DNA of 64,000 bases from positions 1 to 64,000 of the forward strand of contig JANYLQ010000032.1 in the NCBI GenBank assembly GCA_025363755.1, read 5' to 3'. A model generated the notes under the pieces. The model did no database searches and was not told the origin of the DNA. It was given only the letters and a program-made list of their open reading frames with translations. The first letter of the stretch is position 1. Every line of letters starts with the position of its first letter. This DNA is from Hyphomicrobiales bacterium. Its GTDB lineage: Bacteria > Pseudomonadota > Alphaproteobacteria > Rhizobiales > Aestuariivirgaceae. A program made the translations under genes and the position numbers. Shown piece by piece: positions 1 to 7,345 of the stretch.

Positions 1-108
1 CCACATCTCGAACTCAGTGAGTTATTCAGTATAAAATCACATAATAGGTGAAGTTATTTTTATACTCAGGAGTGGTTGCTACTGAAATTCAGTCCTCACA
101 CCCATTCC

Positions 109-192
109 CGTCACCCTTGCGAAGGCAAGGGTCCAGCTTTGAGGTCGGGACGGCTTTAAAAAAGCTGGATTCCTGCCTTCGCAGGAATGACG
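109..192. repeat. Palindromic intergenic repeat, whole unit (type with CCAGCTT/AAGCTGG inner ends)
   Basis: The unit starts CGTCACCCTTGCGAAGGC and ends CTTCGCAGGAATGACG. Each half folds into its own small hairpin (CCCTTGCGAAGGCAAGGG; TTCCTGCCTTCGCAGGAA). The inner ends TCCAGCTTT and AAAGCTGGA are also inverted, so the unit is one long imperfect palindrome around a linker of about 20 bp. Related units lie at 4182, 13677, 33232 and 52420. Repeats of this general look are widespread between proteobacterial genes. Confidence 0.85.
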
Positions 193-206
193 AAATTGGT
201 GGGTGT

Positions 207-257
207 CGTCACCCTTGCGACGTGGCTAGCCCGAAGCGAGAGGCAAAGGTCCAGCTT
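207..257. repeat. Left half of a split palindromic repeat
   Basis: It begins CGTCACCCTTGCGA and ends AAAGGTCCAGCTT, matching the left half of the whole unit at 109-192. The hairpin loop carries about 20 extra bases. Its partner half lies more than 320 bp away at 581-613, with a decayed GIY-YIG gene between them. Confidence 0.7.
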
Positions 258-263
258 CTTCTT

Positions 264-580
264 GAACCGCATTCACAGTGGCCATAGGCTCGGGTCATGT
301 CCCAAGAAAAACACCCTGCAGTCTATAACGGTGTCACCAGTGCTTTATGGAGCCGGGTTTGGGATCATAAAAATGGAACCACTCCGGGCTTTACTTCAAA
401 ATACAAACTCAATCTCCTGGTCTGGTACGAACACCACCATGGCATGCTCGATGCCATCAAGCGCGAGAAGCAATTGAAAGTTTGGAAACGGGATTGGAAA
501 TTCCGGCAGATCGAACAAATGAACCCCGATTGGTTGGATTTGCATGACGCAATCGACGCAACAGCCACACTCGTTGAACC
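264..580 (+). pseudogene. Decayed GIY-YIG endonuclease (YhbQ-like), frameshifted
   Basis: The reading frame from about 325 onward looks like the C-terminal two thirds of a small GIY-YIG nuclease: YNGVTS, then RVWDHKNG, GFTSKY, LLVWYE, REKQLKVWKRDWK and NPDWLDL. These correspond to the IGVT, R.xxHK/RNG, EKQLK.W and NPxW.DL motifs of the family. The matching N-terminal piece (SCPKKNTLQSI, compare ASKKNGTLYI) is in another frame just upstream, so there is a frameshift near 320-330. The N-terminal catalytic YVYIL segment is unrecognisable. No intact start remains. The remnant lies exactly between the inner ends of a split palindromic repeat, and the surviving frame reads on into the right arm before stopping at 611. 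It is probably non-functional. Confidence 0.75.
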
Positions 581-613
581 AAAAGCTGGACCCTTGCCTT
601 TGCAAGGGTGACG
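581..613. repeat. Right half of a split palindromic repeat
   Basis: AAAAGCTGGACCC through CAAGGGTGACG is a hairpin arm that is the inverted partner of the half at 207-257. The GIY-YIG remnant lies between the two. Confidence 0.75.
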
Positions 614-647
614 GAGCCTAGGGGGTGACGAAGTTCAGGATGACGCT

Positions 648-1223
648 TTATGCTATTTTAAACGCGCGTTGCAGCATGTTGAGTTGGGCACCAACTGATG
701 TTGTGTCGTTGACTTCATCGTTGTTCACGGCTTTGCGGTTTAACATGGAATCTAAAGTCTTGATGCGCTCTAACAGGCGCAGGGAACGTTCGACCAAGTC
801 CTTCAAACCGTCGGGCGTTTGTTCGCCGCCTTTGAGGTCGTGACCTCTGCCGATTTCGCTCAAGTTAATGCGATGTTTTTCTTTGAGGGCTTCGTCGTGG
901 TTCATTTCACCCGTGGCGATGGCGCGCTGGAGGAGGAGCCATGAGGCCATTTGCATGAGGCGTGTTGTGAGGCGCATCGATTCTGTGGCGTAAGCAATGG
1001 CGCCTACACGGTCGAGCGCGCGGGCATCAATGCGGCCTTCGCCGTCTAAATAATTGGCGGTTTCTTCAACGAGGCCCATGCCTTCTTTAAAGGTTTTTTC
1101 GAATTGTTCGGAGTCTGTGAATTTTGCGAGGAAGTCGATTGTTCCTGTTTCCATCGCTGAATTGCCCTGCATGGTTAATCGCCCCTTACTCACAAACATA
1201 AAACTATCCCCAAATTTGATCAT
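648..1223 (-). CDS. rcdA: RcdA-family protein (DUF1465), regulator of CtrA degradation
   Basis: The protein has up to 191 residues and matches the DUF1465/RcdA family, with the segment EGMGLVEETANYLDG followed by ESMRLTTRLMQMASWLL. In Caulobacter, RcdA is a helical adaptor that helps deliver the master regulator CtrA and other proteins to the ClpXP protease during the G1-S transition. That role is inferred here from family membership. Several in-frame starts exist. METGTIDF (start at 1154) and MQGNSA (start at 1172) both have plausible Shine-Dalgarno sequences, so the N-terminus may be 17-23 residues shorter than given. The C-terminal tail is polar and lacks known motifs. Confidence 0.85.
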   Translation of the reverse strand: MIKFGDSFMFVSKGRLTMQGNSAMETGTIDFLAKFTDSEQFEKTFKEGMGLVEETANYLDGEGRIDARALDRVGAIAYATESMRLTTRLMQMASWLLLQRAIATGEMNHDEALKEKHRINLSEIGRGHDLKGGEQTPDGLKDLVERSLRLLERIKTLDSMLNRKAVNNDEVNDTTSVGAQLNMLQRAFKIA

Positions 1224-1278
1224 GGCGCGGCTTTATGCTTGCGTCAAGTTCAGGCGATAGGAGCAAGTTTCGGGCCAG

Positions 1279-1390
1279 AAAAAAAGCCGCATGAAGATGC
1301 GGCTTTGAGTTTAAACAGGGAGGCGTCAAACAGAGTGGACAGAACCCACTCGGAGAAACCCAGAAGGTCTGGGTTGCTATTTACAGTAAA
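1279..1390 (-). ncRNA. Candidate small RNA with an anti-Shine-Dalgarno motif and intrinsic terminator
   Basis: No ORF occupies 1224-1444. Read on the minus strand, the region has three ordered elements. The first is a hairpin at 1375-1357 with stem AACCCAGA/TCTGGGTT. The second is a hairpin at 1351-1333 with stem GAGTGG/CCACTC. After a single-stranded stretch containing CCTCCC (1323-1318) comes a strong intrinsic terminator, AAGCCGCAT-CTTC-ATGCGGCTT, with seven Ts at 1285-1279. Stacked hairpins, an exposed CCUCC and a Rho-independent end are typical of trans-acting alphaproteobacterial small RNAs. I cannot assign a named family and see no clear promoter. The 5' end is estimated. Confidence 0.6.
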
Positions 1391-1444
1391 CATTAAGTAT
1401 TACTGATTGGTTAATTTTGGTTGCAGACCGATTCAATTTTATGA

Positions 1445-1630
1445 TTATTTCTTGAAAAAAGCGTCGGCTGCGGCTTTTCCGGACTGTTTTTTCGCAATCT
1501 CAGCGCGAATTCGTGCAATCTCGGAGTCTAAAGCGATAATGCGGTGTTCCAATTCAGCAATTGAAATGGCGTCCAAGTTTTCGCCGATAACCATGTGGGG
1601 TTTGGCGCGGGGTTCGTTTTCAAGGTCCAT
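1445..1630 (-). CDS. DUF1192 family small protein
   Basis: A 61-residue protein starting MDLENEPRAKPH. The start is chosen at 1630 because AAGGAG lies about 8 bases upstream. The longer open frame upstream runs through the divergent oxidoreductase gene. The centre, ISIAELEHRIIALDSEIARI, is a predicted short coiled coil typical of DUF1192, which is common in Hyphomicrobiales and has no established function. It is divergent from the quinone oxidoreductase, with about 75 bp for both promoters. Confidence 0.8.
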   Translation of the reverse strand: MDLENEPRAKPHMVIGENLDAISIAELEHRIIALDSEIARIRAEIAKKQSGKAAADAFFKK

Positions 1631-1706
1631 GTGGCCTGCTCCTTGTTGTGTTATAGAGCATGCAACAGTCTTGAAATGGTCACAATAGAAAGATGGGAAT
1701 CCAATA

Positions 1707-2687
1707 ATGAACCACATGAAAGCAATTTCCATACGCGAACCGGGCGGGCCAGAGGTTTTGAGTTTGGGCGATATTGAGCGGCCTGAGGCGGGGGTGGGGC
1801 AGATTTTAATCAAGGTCGCAGCTGCGGGTGTGAACCGACCAGACATTTTGCAACGACAAGGCGGGTATCCGCCGCCAGCTGGTGCACCTTTAACGCCCGG
1901 GCTTGAAGTTGCCGGTGAAGTTGTGGCGCTAGGGCAGGGGGTGAAGAGGTATCATCCGGGAGACAAGGTTTGCGCTTTGGTGCCGGGTGGCGGCTATGCG
2001 GAATATGCAGTGGCGGCGGAGGATAATGTGCTGCCGGTTCCTGCTGGTTTGAGCATGATAGAGGCGGCTGCTATTCCTGAAACTTATTTTACGGTGTGGA
2101 CGAATGTGTTTCAGCGTGGAGGATTAAAGGCTGGCGAGAAGCTTTTGATCCACGGCGGTTCAAGCGGGATTGGCACCACGGCGCTTCAATTGGCCAAGCA
2201 GTTTGGGGCATATGTGATTGTGACAGCGGGCAGCGACGAGAAGTGCAAGCAATGTTTGGCACTTGGGGCGGATGTGGCAATTAATTATCGTGCCCAAGAT
2301 TTTGTGGCCGAGATGGAGAAGGCGGGTCTTAAGGCAGATGTTATTCTCGATATGGTGGGCGGGGATTATGTGGCGCGAAATTTAAAAGTTGCGGCGCTGA
2401 ATGGGCGGATTGTGCAGATTGCGTTTCAGCAGGGATCGAAGATTGAGGCGGATTTTTTACCAATCATGTTAAAGCGGCTGACTTATACGGGATCAACCTT
2501 GCGGCCACGGACTGTGGCGGAAAAGGCAATTATTGCGCGCGAACTTGAAGAGAAAGTTTGGCCATTGCTGGCGGCGGGAAAATGTTTGCCGCAGATATTT
2601 AAGACATTTGCTCTTGCTGCTGCTGTGGAGGCGCACCTCCTGATGGAGAGTTCGGCTCATGTGGGGAAGATTGTGCTGACGGTTTAA
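1707..2687 (+). CDS. NAD(P)H quinone oxidoreductase, zinc-independent MDR family (PIG3/Qor-like)
   Basis: A 326-residue medium-chain dehydrogenase/reductase. The N-terminal GroES-like domain carries GVNRPDILQRQGGYPPP and lacks the structural and catalytic zinc ligands, as in quinone oxidoreductases. The Rossmann domain carries LIHGGSSGIGTTALQLAKQ for NADPH. The PIG3-type family reduces quinones or enones with NADPH. An alternative start at MKAIS (1716) gives the usual family N-terminus. The cytosolic enzyme probably serves in detoxification of reactive carbonyls or quinones, but the substrate cannot be read from the sequence. Confidence 0.88.
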   Translation: MNHMKAISIREPGGPEVLSLGDIERPEAGVGQILIKVAAAGVNRPDILQRQGGYPPPAGAPLTPGLEVAGEVVALGQGVKRYHPGDKVCALVPGGGYAEYAVAAEDNVLPVPAGLSMIEAAAIPETYFTVWTNVFQRGGLKAGEKLLIHGGSSGIGTTALQLAKQFGAYVIVTAGSDEKCKQCLALGADVAINYRAQDFVAEMEKAGLKADVILDMVGGDYVARNLKVAALNGRIVQIAFQQGSKIEADFLPIMLKRLTYTGSTLRPRTVAEKAIIARELEEKVWPLLAAGKCLPQIFKTFALAAAVEAHLLMESSAHVGKIVLTV

Positions 2688-2792
2688 ATCCGTTTGCATT
2701 GGTGGTTCCCAAGCCCTATATGACCTTCATCCCCGACATCGTTATGTCAAACAATACAGGGCCGGAATACGGTTCTGAAGGAGAAGAAACAC

Positions 2793-3542
2793 ATGTCCGC
2801 ACCTCTGATGCCAAAAGCCACTGCAGTTTGGTTGGTTGAAAATACTGCGCTTACATTCAAGCAGATCGCTGATCTTTGCGTGTTGCATGAGCTTGAGGTG
2901 AAGGGCATTGCGGACGGCGATGTGGCAGCTGGGATTAAGGGCATGGATCCGGTGACGGGCGGACAATTGACCCGTGATGAAATTTCAAAGGGCGAGGCTG
3001 ATCCTAATCACCGCTTGCAAATTCTGGTTTCAAAAGTTGCAATATCAGTGAAGCGCTCAACGACTGGCCCGCGCTATACGCCCGTATCGCGCCGTGGTGA
3101 TCGTCCTGATGCGATTATGTGGTTGTTGCGTTATCATCCAGAGCTGACTGATGCTGCATTGATGAAATTGGTTGGCACCACGAAGCATACGATTGCATCG
3201 GTGCGTGACCGTGACCATTGGAATGCTTCGAATATCAAGCCAGTTGATCCTGTAACACTTGGCCTTTGTTCACAATTGGAATTGGATTTGGCGGTTTCTA
3301 AAGCGGCTTCAAAGGGCATGAAGAAAATGCCGATGCAGGATGCTGCGGCTCCGCGCACGCTGATTCCGGCATCTGAAGTGACAGGCACAACCGCACACAG
3401 CGCTGCGATGGCAGAGGCTGAGGCCGAGCGTGCTCAAGCTGAAGCGCTCGCAATTCCAGCACCACGCGAAGTTGAAAAGACATATGATGCTGATTCAGTG
3501 TTTGCGAAGTTGAAGGGTTTGAAACTCGAAGAGGATAAATAG
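2793..3542 (+). CDS. trcR: TrcR/DUF1013 family cell-cycle transcriptional regulator
   Basis: A 249-residue protein starting MSAPLMPKATAVWLVENTAL, a good match to DUF1013, now named the TrcR cell-cycle regulator family and restricted to alphaproteobacteria. The N-terminus contains a helix-turn-helix-like stretch (LTFKQIADLCVLHELEVKGI), and a second lies around DAALMKLVGTTKHTIASV. The Ala/Glu-rich C-terminus (about residues 195-240) looks disordered. A GAAGGAGAAG Shine-Dalgarno sits 7-9 bases upstream. The next gene starts 2 bases after the stop, suggesting co-transcription. Confidence 0.82.
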   Translation: MSAPLMPKATAVWLVENTALTFKQIADLCVLHELEVKGIADGDVAAGIKGMDPVTGGQLTRDEISKGEADPNHRLQILVSKVAISVKRSTTGPRYTPVSRRGDRPDAIMWLLRYHPELTDAALMKLVGTTKHTIASVRDRDHWNASNIKPVDPVTLGLCSQLELDLAVSKAASKGMKKMPMQDAAAPRTLIPASEVTGTTAHSAAMAEAEAERAQAEALAIPAPREVEKTYDADSVFAKLKGLKLEEDK

Positions 3543-3544
3543 AA

Positions 3545-4144
3545 ATGCGCATTCTTGTGGTTGGTGCCGAGGGTACAGTTGGTCAAGCAGCGATTGGCGG
3601 GCTTCGGGCTGGCCATGAGATTATCAAAGCTGGACGTAAATCTGGCGATGTGACTGTGGATATGATGGACGCTGCATCAGTGAGCGCCATGTATGCCAAG
3701 ATTGGCAAGGTGGACGCCGTGGTTTGCACAGCCGGGCATTCATATTTCGGGCCGATTGATACAATGACACCGACGCAGTTTCTTGACGGTATGAAAGATA
3801 AAGTGATGGGCATGGTCAATCTGGTTTTGCTTGGCCATCCTCATGTTAATGATGGCGGTTCGTTTACGCTGACCAGCGGCATTCTTTCGCGCGACCCTAT
3901 TCGTCAAGGGGCTAATGCGGCAGCCTGTGATGGGGCGCTGGATGCGTTTGTGATTTCAGCTGCCATTGAAATGCCGCGCGGCATTCGGATCAATGCGGTG
4001 AGCCCCGGCTTGCTGCAGGAAGCTGAACAGAAATATGATGGATTTTTCCCGGGCCATGATGCGGTTTCATCGCGGCGTGTTGGTTTGGCTTTTGCCAAGA
4101 GTATTGAGGGTGCGATTACGGGGCAGGTTATTAAGGTTGATTAG
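3545..4144 (+). CDS. Short SDR-superfamily protein lacking the usual catalytic Tyr/Lys
   Basis: A 199-residue Rossmann protein that begins MRILVVGAEGTVG, an atypical glycine motif in place of TGxxxGIG. It retains the downstream SDR marks: the VVCTAGHS region, the LTSGIL serine strand, and RGIRINAVSPG. At the position of the YxxxK catalytic pair it reads NAAACDGALDAF, so both the tyrosine and the lysine are missing. Shorter SDR relatives with this substitution are known. It may bind NAD(P) without classic reductase chemistry. It follows trcR by 2 bases, so the two are probably co-transcribed. Substrate unknown. Confidence 0.8.
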   Translation: MRILVVGAEGTVGQAAIGGLRAGHEIIKAGRKSGDVTVDMMDAASVSAMYAKIGKVDAVVCTAGHSYFGPIDTMTPTQFLDGMKDKVMGMVNLVLLGHPHVNDGGSFTLTSGILSRDPIRQGANAAACDGALDAFVISAAIEMPRGIRINAVSPGLLQEAEQKYDGFFPGHDAVSSRRVGLAFAKSIEGAITGQVIKVD

Positions 4145-4181
4145 CACATCGAGCGTTCTGGTTTAATCCATTGTTTAAAAT

Positions 4182-4278
4182 CGTCATGCCCGCCCCCGCC
4201 TTCGCGAGGACAGGCTACGGCGGGCATCTACGTTTTAAGGGTTAGAAAACAGAGATTCCCGCCTGCGCGGGAATGACG
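4182..4278. repeat. Palindromic intergenic repeat, whole unit
   Basis: It starts CGTCATGCCCG and ends CGCGGGAATGACG, with the AAAACAGAGATTCCCGCC right arm shared by the copies at 13677, 33232 and 52420. The left arm is longer here and carries extra loop sequence. The unit lies between the convergent genes ending at 4144 and 4316, where it may act as a structured transcript end. Confidence 0.85.
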
Positions 4279-4315
4279 TGCTTTTGGTAATGGGTACAAT
4301 TTGACTGATCACAAA

Positions 4316-5089
4316 CTACTCCTTGACCGCCACCACATAATTAAGCGGCATGCGTGCGCCATCGGCGTAGATTACTTGGCCTGAGATGTAGCTTGAATCA
4401 TCTGATGCCAAGAATGATGCGATGGAAGCGATTTCGCTGGCTTGGCCAATGCGGCCCAGTGGTGTTCTCGACATGATGCGGTGCATGGCTGCCTTATCTG
4501 TGGCGACTGATTTCAACATGTCTGTCATGATGGAGCCCGGGCCAATAGCGTTCACGCGGATGCCGTGGGGAGCCAAGGCCAGTGCCGCAACCTTGGTGAG
4601 TTGGCGCACACCGCCTTTGGACATTGTGTAGGGTGCGATGGCGGGGATTGCGAGCGTGTCGTTGACCGATGACATGTTCACGATAGCGCCTGGTTTGCGG
4701 CCAGTGGCGATTTGTTTGACCATTTCCTTCGCACAGGTTTGCAACATTAAGAACGAGCCCTTGAGGTTGACACCAATCACCGTGTCGAATTGTTTTTCGG
4801 TGATTTCAAGGAAATCTCCAGCAATCGAGATGCCTGCATTGTTGACAAGAATATCAACCGCGCCATGTTGTTTGACTGTTGCGGCGACGACTGAGTTTAC
4901 GTCTGCTGCTCTTGATACATCACAATGCAAATAAGTTGCGCCGATGCGCTCGGCTTCAGCTTGACCTTGCTCGTCGAGCACGTCGGTCATAACCACTGTT
5001 GCGCCATCGGCAATGAAGCGCTCAGCGATGGCGAGGCCTATGCCACGGGATGCGCCGGTGATGATGGCGATGAGGTTTTTGAGATTCAA
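4316..5089 (-). CDS. SDR family oxidoreductase (FabG-like)
   Basis: A classical short-chain dehydrogenase of 257 residues. It has TGASRGIG for the cofactor near residue 12, an NNAG motif, the serine of NMSSVND, YTMSKGG as the YxxxK catalytic pair, and INAIGPGSI, with a C-terminal SGQVIYADGARMP. An acidic residue after the second strand (MTDVLDEQ) suggests preference for NAD over NADP. The start codon is TTG, with AGGAG 6 bases upstream. It lies in tandem with another SDR on the same strand. The substrate cannot be determined. Confidence 0.88.
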   Translation of the reverse strand: MNLKNLIAIITGASRGIGLAIAERFIADGATVVMTDVLDEQGQAEAERIGATYLHCDVSRAADVNSVVAATVKQHGAVDILVNNAGISIAGDFLEITEKQFDTVIGVNLKGSFLMLQTCAKEMVKQIATGRKPGAIVNMSSVNDTLAIPAIAPYTMSKGGVRQLTKVAALALAPHGIRVNAIGPGSIMTDMLKSVATDKAAMHRIMSRTPLGRIGQASEIASIASFLASDDSSYISGQVIYADGARMPLNYVVAVKE

Positions 5090-5169
5090 GGCGAGCTCCT
5101 ATAGTGCGGTGTTTGGTGAAAAAGTTTTCCAACGGCGATTTTGACTTTTCTTTGAAAAGTCAAAACGCT

Positions 5170-5916
5170 TTAATGTGTATGAAAGTTGCCTGTGTCGGAT
5201 TCGAGCACGATGTTGGCAAGCGTTAAGTGACGCGGGCGGCTGAGGGCGAACAGGGCTGTTTCAACAACGTCACGATTGGTGATCCACGAGTCTGGGCTGG
5301 GTGTTGCGTTCCATTCAGCTTCATTGAGGGGAGAAATGTCTTTGATGAAAGTGGGGTAGAGTGCGTTGACGCGCACTGGCCTTCCGCGCAGTTCTTGGCG
5401 GAGCGCATCGGTCATTCCCGTCTGTGCGTGTTTGGATGCGATGTATGCAACTGATGCGCCTTGAAGGGGCGCGTTGACCATGCCGCTGACCGAAACAATG
5501 TTCATAATGTCGCCAGCACCTGAATGTTCGAGCAAGGGAAGTAGGCCACGCGTGAGAAGCAGGGTGCCTGTCACGTTACTGGCGATGGTGGTTGAGATTG
5601 CATAGGCATCATGATCAGTCATCGAGCCTGGTAACCAGGTGGCGGCGTTATTAATCAAGATATCAAGGGGGCGCCCATCATCGCGGAATTTTTTGGCGAG
5701 TTGGGTTACGTCTCCCGCATCGGCCAAATCAATTTTAAAACTGGCAGGAGAATGGCCAGTTCGCAATCGAATAGACTCTGCGAGGGCTTTTACATTCTCA
5801 GTGTTGCGGGCTGTCAGCGTGAGGTTGGCACCAAGATCAGCCAATACCACAGCAAAAGCTGCGCCAAGGCCTCGACCTGCACCGGTGATCAGAACATGTT
5901 TATCTTTGAAAGTCAT
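5170..5916 (-). CDS. SDR family oxidoreductase
   Basis: A classical short-chain dehydrogenase of 248 residues: TGAGRGLG near the N-terminus, NNAAT, the catalytic serine in NIVSVSG, and YIASKHA as YxxxK. It is followed by RVNALYP, with a tyrosine in place of the usual PG. The basic residue after strand two (TARNTEN) suggests NADP use. It precedes the MFS gene divergently across a 46-bp gap and lies about 80 bp upstream of the other minus-strand SDR. No specific substrate can be assigned. Confidence 0.86.
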   Translation of the reverse strand: MTFKDKHVLITGAGRGLGAAFAVVLADLGANLTLTARNTENVKALAESIRLRTGHSPASFKIDLADAGDVTQLAKKFRDDGRPLDILINNAATWLPGSMTDHDAYAISTTIASNVTGTLLLTRGLLPLLEHSGAGDIMNIVSVSGMVNAPLQGASVAYIASKHAQTGMTDALRQELRGRPVRVNALYPTFIKDISPLNEAEWNATPSPDSWITNRDVVETALFALSRPRHLTLANIVLESDTGNFHTH

Positions 5917-5962
5917 TTGCTTAGCTTAGCAGCTTTGTCGTAGTTGTTAAGTATCGAAACCA

Positions 5963-7195
5963 ATGAAAAGAATCATGACCGCATCACCCACCAGCAAATA
6001 TGCTGTAACCTTTGTTTTCATCACCGTGCTTTTTGACATGGTGGGGTTTGGCATGATTATTCCTGTGCAACCTGCATTAATTCAACAGGTCGCAAAGGTT
6101 GACCTTGCTGCGTCTGCTTTTATCGGCGGATGGATGTTTTTTGCGTTTTCATCAACGCAGTTTTTGTTTGGGCCAACGCTGGGTAATCTTTCGGATGCTT
6201 ATGGACGCAGACCGCTTTTGTTGATTGCAGTATTTGGACTAGGCGTTGATTTTCTCGTTACAGCGTTGGCACCCAGTTTGTTTTGGCTTTTTGTGGGGCG
6301 CACATTTGCCGGGCTCTGCGGTGGATCATATGTGATTGCCAATGCTTACATCGCTGATGTGACGCCACCTGAAGGACGCGCCAAGGCTTTTGGTATGATG
6401 GGGGCGGCGTTTGGTTTGGGCTTTGTAATTGGGCCAGCTATTGGCGGGTTGCTTGGCGCTTATGGCCCACGCGTGCCATTTTTTGTGGCGGCTGGTATTT
6501 CACTTTTGAATTTTGTGTTTGGATATTTTGTTTTGCCGGAGACATTGAATCCCGAGCAACGACGGGGTTTTGAATGGGCGAGGGCTAACCCATTTGGAAC
6601 TTTCAAAGTGTTTCGGAGCTACCGTGGCGTGCTGCCGCTTTGCGCTGTGATGTTCGTTTATTTCTTTGCTTCGGCAGTCTATCCAGCGATTTGGCCATTC
6701 TGGGGCATTGCCAAGTTTGGCTGGAGCGCTGAAATGATCGGCATTACACTCGCAATATTTGGGATAATAATGGCGATTGTTCAGGCGTTTCTAACGGCTC
6801 CGGCGGTCAAATATTTTGGCGAATCTCGATTGACTATTATCGGGCTGATATCAGCGGTCGTTGGCTCGATTGGTTTTGCTGCTGCTCCACATTTCACGTT
6901 TGTCGCCGTTTCACTCTTTCTCTACGCGCCAGAGGGCTTTGTGCAGCCCATGCTTTCTGCACTGATTTCCAAACTGGTTCCTGATGACGCTCAGGGCGAA
7001 TTACAGGGTGGGCTCGCTAGCGTCATGAGCGTATCGATGTTGCTCGGCACTTTGTTTTTTAGTCAAGAGTTTGGATATTTCATGAGTGGAAAAGCTTGGT
7101 TTATTTCGCCTAATGTTGCGATGTATACTTCTGCGGCCATATCTGCTCTGGCCGCGATACTCTTTGTATCAGGCACAAGGCTAAAGAGAGTTTGA
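5963..7195 (+). CDS. MFS transporter, TetA-like drug:H+ antiporter type
   Basis: A 410-residue inner-membrane protein with about 12 hydrophobic segments. TM1 carries LFDMVGFGMIIPVQPAL, close to the DxxGxGxxxPVxP signature of the Tet subfamily. The loop 2-3 motif GNLSDAYGRRPLLL is MFS motif A, and GLGFVIGPAIGGLLG in TM5 is motif C, the antiporter motif. It probably exports a small molecule in exchange for protons. The substrate is unknown, and similarity to TetA does not prove tetracycline efflux. A second start lies at 5975 (MTASPTSK). Confidence 0.85.
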   Translation: MKRIMTASPTSKYAVTFVFITVLFDMVGFGMIIPVQPALIQQVAKVDLAASAFIGGWMFFAFSSTQFLFGPTLGNLSDAYGRRPLLLIAVFGLGVDFLVTALAPSLFWLFVGRTFAGLCGGSYVIANAYIADVTPPEGRAKAFGMMGAAFGLGFVIGPAIGGLLGAYGPRVPFFVAAGISLLNFVFGYFVLPETLNPEQRRGFEWARANPFGTFKVFRSYRGVLPLCAVMFVYFFASAVYPAIWPFWGIAKFGWSAEMIGITLAIFGIIMAIVQAFLTAPAVKYFGESRLTIIGLISAVVGSIGFAAAPHFTFVAVSLFLYAPEGFVQPMLSALISKLVPDDAQGELQGGLASVMSVSMLLGTLFFSQEFGYFMSGKAWFISPNVAMYTSAAISALAAILFVSGTRLKRV

Positions 7196-7345
7196 AACTA
7201 CGAGAAAAGCCTCTGGTTGCATTTTGTTGAATTTGATTTGGTAATTTGGCCCGCTTACGCAGTTTTTTTGTCGAATATTGCATTATTAATTTAATCCTTA
7301 ACTCATATTAATGGCCTCCGGCTGTAGCATTCCTAGAACTAACGA

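Noticed and set aside
48-287. A 79-codon frame across the first repeat (ending in HSQWP)
   Set aside because: Its middle (RRQGSSF...LDSCLRRND) is the translation of the palindromic repeat itself, a well-known false protein signature.
7285-7305. TTAA-like pairs upstream of the PAP2_3 gene resembling a CtrA box
   Set aside because: The spacing between TTAA and TTAAC is 8, not 7, in an AT-rich stretch, so the match is likely chance.
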